64,000 nucleotides of DNA from RGIG3178 sp963674495 (GTDB lineage Bacteria > Bacillota > Clostridia > Christensenellales > QAND01), in contig CAXXLG010000002.1 of the NCBI GenBank assembly GCA_963674495.2, positions 558,001 through 622,000 on the forward strand, written 5' to 3'. Under the pieces are notes generated by a model. The model was not told the origin of the DNA, ran no database searches, and saw only the letters and a program-made list of their open reading frames with translations. Of the stretch, positions 60,140-64,000 are shown in pieces. The stretch's first letter is position 1, and the number at the start of each line of letters is the position of its first letter. The position numbers were made by a program, and so were the translations under genes.

Positions 60140-63127
60140 TTGGCGAATTCACGCAAGAAGACACTCAATCGATCCTTGTCCACAACGCTGGTCGTGCTCA
60201 TTCTTTTGGTGACCATAGCGTCCCTTGTCGTTGGCACAATCAACGACGACGGCGTGTTGCGTACGGAGGAAATTCTAATCAACGAGGTCATGGCGGGCAA
60301 TAAGTCTGCCGTGGTGGACGATACAGGGGTGTATTCCGATTGGATTGAATTATACAACCCCGGCGCGGAAGCGGTTTCGCTGTCCGGCTGGGGGCTTTCG
60401 GATTCCAAAAACGAGCCGGCCAAATGGGCGTTCCCAGATGTATCCATCGGTCCGAACGGTTATATCGTAGTTTATTGTTCCAAGCAGGATCACCGCGAGA
60501 CGGATCGGCCGCTACACACCAACTTTGGATTGTCCAGCCAGGGTGAATCCGTCGTTTTAACCAACAATTTGGGCACCGTTGTGGATTACATTACCTTCGA
60601 TAGCATGGGTGGCGACATGTCACTGGGCCGCGATCTTGCGGATACGACACAATGGGTCCGCTTTGAAGCGGTCACGCCGGGCTATGCAAACAATGCCGAA
60701 GGACATTCAGCCTATTTAGAAAGTCTAAAAGCAGATTCATCCGATTTAGTCATCACCGAGGTAATGAGCAGCAACGCTGTGACGCTTACCGACGACTACG
60801 GATTGCCCTCCGACTGGGTTGAGATCTACAACGCCGGCAACGAGCCGGTGGCCCTTATGGGCTACGGTCTATCGGATAAAGCCAACAAACTGATGAAATG
60901 GACATTTCCGGATGTGAGCATCGCACCCGGCCAATATCTTGTTATCTTCTGTTCCGGCAAGGGTGCGCCCAAAGAACCCGATGATACGACCCATCTGCAT
61001 ACCAATTTTTCCATCTCCAACTATGAGGAGGCGGTTGTGCTCTGTTCCAACCGCGGGCAGGTCTTGGATACGGTGGAGGTACCACAGCTCGAGACGGACA
61101 GCGTCTTTGCTCTGGACCAAAGTTCCGGTAGCTGGAATGTCACCGTCAAACCCACGCCAGGCTATGCAAATACCGACGAAGGCTTTGTGCAGTGGAATGA
61201 CTCCAAGTCGGTCAAGGGCGGCCTTATGATCGCTGAGGCCATGACCTATAACGATAGGTACGCTTCGGTGAGTGGATCGTATTACGACTGGGTGGAAATC
61301 TATAACGGCACCGGCTCCTCCGTGCATCTATTGGGATACGGCCTGACCGACGACACCGCTAAGCCGTTAAAGTGGAAATTTCCCGATGTCACACTGGGTG
61401 CGGGGCAATATCTTGTGGTATATTGCTCGGGATTGAACACACAAAGTGCCAGCACATTGCACACCAACTTCCGATTGTCCGCTGCCGGGGAAACGCTGGC
61501 CTTGTACGACGCCGCTGAGCAACCCGTGGATTCCATGTGCGTGGGCGATGTACCGTCCAACATGAGTTTTGGCCGCGTTGTCGGAAATAAGGGCTTTTTT
61601 TATTTTCAGTCTCCCTCGCCGGGTAGTGCCAACAGCGGCGGTGCCTACGGCTTTGCGCAAAAGCCGGTCATCGAACTGGCGGGAGGCAGCTACCGTGGTT
61701 CACAGAGCGTTTCCATGTCCACCGCCGAGCAAAACGCGGAGATACGCTACACCACCAACGGATCAACGCCTACCCAAAGCAGCGCCAAATACACCGGTGC
61801 CATTACCGTTAACAAGACGACCGCGCTGCGTGCGCGCGCTTTCAAGTCAAACCTTTTGGGCAGTACGGTTGCCACCGCGACGTATTTGATCGATGCGCCA
61901 CATAACCTGCCCGTGGTCTCGTTGGTCACGGACCCAGACAACCTGTTCAGCAACAGCTACGGCATCTACGTATTGGGGCCGGGTGAGGACAACCCCGACG
62001 CCAACTACCCCGGCGCAAACTTCTGGAAGGACTGGGAGCGCGATGTGCATTTTGAGTATATCCAGGAGGATGGCAAATTGGGCGTGGCGTTGGATGGCGG
62101 TATCAAGATCTTTGGCGCGTACTCGCGCATGAAAGAACAAAAGGGCTTCAGCATATGGGCACGCAACCGCTACGGTACGGATACCATCCAATACCCATTT
62201 TTTGATACGCGCCCCTATACCGAATACAAGACCATCGTACTGCGTGCCGGCGGACAGGACGCGACCCAGAGTAAAATCCGCGACATCGTCATCACCGATC
62301 TCGTTAGAGAATACTCCAACATGGAGGTCTCGGCGTACAGGCAATGCGTGGTGTACATCAACGGCGCATATTGGGGCATCTACAACCTGCGCGAAAAGAT
62401 CAACAAGTACATGATCGCGCAGCATAACGATGTGGCAGACCCCGAAAGCATCGACCTTCTGGTGGGCAACGGGCGCGTGATGGTGGGGGATAACTCTGAT
62501 TACGACAATATGATCGACTACATCACGTCCAACGACATCACCGATCCGGCTGTGTATGCGCGTGTATGCGATTGGATGGACATGGAAAATTACATGGACT
62601 GGATCATCTGCGAGGCATGGACCAACAACGCGGATCTCGGTAACGTCAAGTTCTGGCGTGTGCACGGCGAGGACGGCAAATGGCGTTGGATCTTCTACGA
62701 TTTCTGCTGGGGTATGTACAACCCGACCATGGACGGTATCGCGCGCATGACCGATCCCGACGGGATGGGTGCGGGGCATGGCGTATCCACGGTATTGATA
62801 CGCGCGCTGTTGAAAAACGATACGTTCAAGCAGCAGTTTCTACAACGGTGCGCACTGCATTTCAACACCACCTTTGCTCCTGATCGCGTGCAGGCAAAGA
62901 TCAACGAATGTGTTGCCGCCATCGAGGACGAGATCGGGCGCGATCGCGAGCGGTGGGACAGCGGCACGGCCGAATCATGGCGCAATTCTCAAATCACAAA
63001 GATGGAAAGCTTTGCAAAGGTTCGCAGCGGGTATATGATCTATTTTGTACGCAAGTATTTTAATCTGACAGAAGCACAAACCGTTGATATATTCGGATCG
63101 GCCGGCGTTATACCGCCGGTAAGTTAG
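60140..63127 (+). CDS. Membrane-anchored LTD-CotH kinase family protein
   Basis: A 995-residue protein: N-terminal TM at about residues 13-33, then three lamin-tail domains beginning EILINEVMAGN (44), LVITEVMSSN (about 203) and LMIAEAMTYN (about 362), each with a W.ElYN strand and a LHTNF segment. A chitobiase-type beta-sandwich follows near 510-590 (YTTNGSTPT). The CotH domain covers about 595-960. Likely catalytic Asp832 (NNADLGN) and metal-binding Asp854 (FYDFCWG) are present; the second Asp often seen in YDxDWG is Cys856. CotH proteins are atypical kinases of spore coat proteins. Start is TTG 60140, 7 nt after GGGAGG. Confidence 0.9.
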   Translation: MANSRKKTLNRSLSTTLVVLILLVTIASLVVGTINDDGVLRTEEILINEVMAGNKSAVVDDTGVYSDWIELYNPGAEAVSLSGWGLSDSKNEPAKWAFPDVSIGPNGYIVVYCSKQDHRETDRPLHTNFGLSSQGESVVLTNNLGTVVDYITFDSMGGDMSLGRDLADTTQWVRFEAVTPGYANNAEGHSAYLESLKADSSDLVITEVMSSNAVTLTDDYGLPSDWVEIYNAGNEPVALMGYGLSDKANKLMKWTFPDVSIAPGQYLVIFCSGKGAPKEPDDTTHLHTNFSISNYEEAVVLCSNRGQVLDTVEVPQLETDSVFALDQSSGSWNVTVKPTPGYANTDEGFVQWNDSKSVKGGLMIAEAMTYNDRYASVSGSYYDWVEIYNGTGSSVHLLGYGLTDDTAKPLKWKFPDVTLGAGQYLVVYCSGLNTQSASTLHTNFRLSAAGETLALYDAAEQPVDSMCVGDVPSNMSFGRVVGNKGFFYFQSPSPGSANSGGAYGFAQKPVIELAGGSYRGSQSVSMSTAEQNAEIRYTTNGSTPTQSSAKYTGAITVNKTTALRARAFKSNLLGSTVATATYLIDAPHNLPVVSLVTDPDNLFSNSYGIYVLGPGEDNPDANYPGANFWKDWERDVHFEYIQEDGKLGVALDGGIKIFGAYSRMKEQKGFSIWARNRYGTDTIQYPFFDTRPYTEYKTIVLRAGGQDATQSKIRDIVITDLVREYSNMEVSAYRQCVVYINGAYWGIYNLREKINKYMIAQHNDVADPESIDLLVGNGRVMVGDNSDYDNMIDYITSNDITDPAVYARVCDWMDMENYMDWIICEAWTNNADLGNVKFWRVHGEDGKWRWIFYDFCWGMYNPTMDGIARMTDPDGMGAGHGVSTVLIRALLKNDTFKQQFLQRCALHFNTTFAPDRVQAKINECVAAIEDEIGRDRERWDSGTAESWRNSQITKMESFAKVRSGYMIYFVRKYFNLTEAQTVDIFGSAGVIPPVS

Positions 63128-63135
63128 GAGGAAGC

Positions 63136-63819
63136 ATGGCCGGACAATTCCGACATGAGCTCAAGTACTACATCAACATGCAAGGATATCATTCGCTGCG
63201 CTGCCGCCTCAAGGGTGCTCTGCGGCCGGATGAACATGCCGGGGAAAGCGGAGATTATCACGTGCGTTCCCTCTATTTTGACGACATCGACAATACGTCT
63301 TTAGCCACCAAGATTGCGGGTGTGGACAACCGAGAGAAGTTTCGTGTGCGAATTTACAACAAATCCGAAGACATCATTCGTCTGGAGCGCAAGATTAAAC
63401 AAAATTCTTATATCCTCAAGCACAGCTGCGGGATAAGCCGCGACGAATACGACAAGATACTGCAAAAAGATGTCGGTTTTTTGTTAAATAAGCGTGCACT
63501 CCCTTGCGGTGCGGTGTATTATAATACCAAGAACCGTGGTCTGCATCCGGTCAAGATTGTGGACTATGTGCGCGAGGCGTACATCTATCCGATCGAAGAT
63601 GTGCGCATTACCTTTGATAAGGATTTGCGTATGGGCACCAATCTGAATATCTTTGACCAGGACATGCTGTCCGTACCCATGCTTGAAAATGGCCAGATGA
63701 TCCTTGAAGTCAAGTTCAATGCGTTTTTGCCCGGCTTCATCCGCAACCTTTTCTGTGAGATCGAATCCATGCAATGCGCCGTTTCCAAATATGCTATCTG
63801 TCGCAAGTATGATGTTTAA
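63136..63819 (+). CDS. VTC-domain (polyphosphate polymerase-like) protein
   Basis: A 227-residue protein matching the VTC catalytic tunnel domain. It has FRHELKYYIN at residues 5-14, VRSLYFDDIDN near 44, KFRVRIYN near 70 and RLERKIKQN near 84, followed by later Lys/Glu strands (ILEVKFNAFLP near 195). In yeast this domain makes polyphosphate from ATP; bacterial copies are little studied. There is no SPX domain. The gene lies 8 nt after cotH with GGAGGA as ribosome binding site, and is followed by a DUF4956 gene 15 nt later. Confidence 0.88.
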   Translation: MAGQFRHELKYYINMQGYHSLRCRLKGALRPDEHAGESGDYHVRSLYFDDIDNTSLATKIAGVDNREKFRVRIYNKSEDIIRLERKIKQNSYILKHSCGISRDEYDKILQKDVGFLLNKRALPCGAVYYNTKNRGLHPVKIVDYVREAYIYPIEDVRITFDKDLRMGTNLNIFDQDMLSVPMLENGQMILEVKFNAFLPGFIRNLFCEIESMQCAVSKYAICRKYDV

Positions 63820-63834
63820 GCAGGAGGTTTTGTC

Positions 63835-64000
63835 ATGTCCGACATTCTAAACAGTCTCTTTTCTGGCCTGTCCAGCACGTTCTCCTTTGGGGATATCGGT
63901 ATTGTACGCATTCTTTTGACCATGGCTCTGGCGTTTGTCATCGGCCTGTTCATTTATTTTGTGTACCGTAAAACGTTTGCCGGCGTGATGTACTCGCGAA
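63835..64000 (+). CDS. DUF4956 family membrane protein, N-terminal fragment
   Basis: The first 55 codons of a gene cut by the window end. A short amphipathic start (MSDILNSLFSGLSSTFSF) is followed by one TM (about residues 25-44) and the segment YRKTFAGVMYSR, typical of DUF4956 proteins, which usually have four TMs and are found next to VTC genes. AGGAGG precedes the ATG. Function is unknown. Confidence 0.8.
   Translation, partial: MSDILNSLFSGLSSTFSFGDIGIVRILLTMALAFVIGLFIYFVYRKTFAGVMYSR

Noticed and set aside
61847..62779. 310-codon, His/Val-rich open frame on the minus strand
   Set aside because: Antisense to the CotH domain; the biased composition is typical of complementary-strand reading.
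1..64000. CRISPR arrays, rRNA, tRNA genes, insertion sequences, prophage genes
   Set aside because: No regularly spaced repeats, no cloverleaf-type sequences and no transposase, integrase or phage proteins were found.

Overview
The window looks like a chromosomal segment from an anaerobic, spore-forming member of the Bacillota (class Clostridia). The evidence is a single-chain pyruvate:ferredoxin oxidoreductase, the SpmA/SpmB spore maturation pair, a CotH-type kinase, AddAB instead of RecBCD, YycJ, Noc/ParA/ParB with consensus parS sites, UPF0180 and DUF951 small proteins, and strong AGGAGG-type ribosome binding sites. An uncultured Christensenellales-like lineage is a guess only. About a dozen genes begin with TTG placed correctly behind a ribosome binding site. 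No rRNA, tRNA, CRISPR array, insertion sequence or prophage was seen.

Layout. 1-4.8 kb: a minus-strand catabolic operon (amidohydrolase, LarA-type protein, D-2-hydroxyacid dehydrogenase, DapA-superfamily lyase, class II aldolase cut by the window edge) divergent from an aldo/keto reductase with a ferredoxin domain. 6-10 kb: AEC transporter, aspartokinase and a DUF1015 protein. 10-20 kb: leuS (split by a frameshift), a PHP phosphatase (hisJ-like), PFOR, and hisC translationally coupled to a second PHP protein. 19.6-25.5 kb, minus strand: comB-metG-tatD-radical SAM, spmA-spmB and rlmH. 25.5-27.7 kb: yycJ and murA.

27.9-43.4 kb is the classic origin-proximal block rpmH-rnpA-yidD-yidC-jag-mnmE-mnmG-rsmG followed by noc-parA-parB, but with two departures. 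There is no dnaA next to rpmH (murA is there instead), and a complete convergent arginine operon argC-J-B-D-F, with its own promoter and a candidate ArgR box, sits between rsmG and noc. Coding strand switches from mostly minus to mostly plus near 27.8 kb, as expected near a replication origin, yet no DnaA-box cluster was found. Two perfect parS sites, one inside a 32-bp palindrome, lie just upstream of the parA promoter.

43.4-64 kb: CvpA with a DUF5711-like membrane protein, UPF0180, a lipid kinase, CCA-adding enzyme, an alpha/beta hydrolase with an altered nucleophile elbow, DUF951, signal peptidase I, the rpsF-ssb-rpsR operon with a likely S6:S18 leader, an orphan membrane-anchored solute-binding protein, inorganic pyrophosphatase, ThpR, addB-addA, and finally a membrane-anchored LTD-CotH protein followed by a VTC-domain protein and a DUF4956 protein that runs off the end. 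This last cluster is the best candidate here for a poorly described system; the LarA operon at the left end is second.
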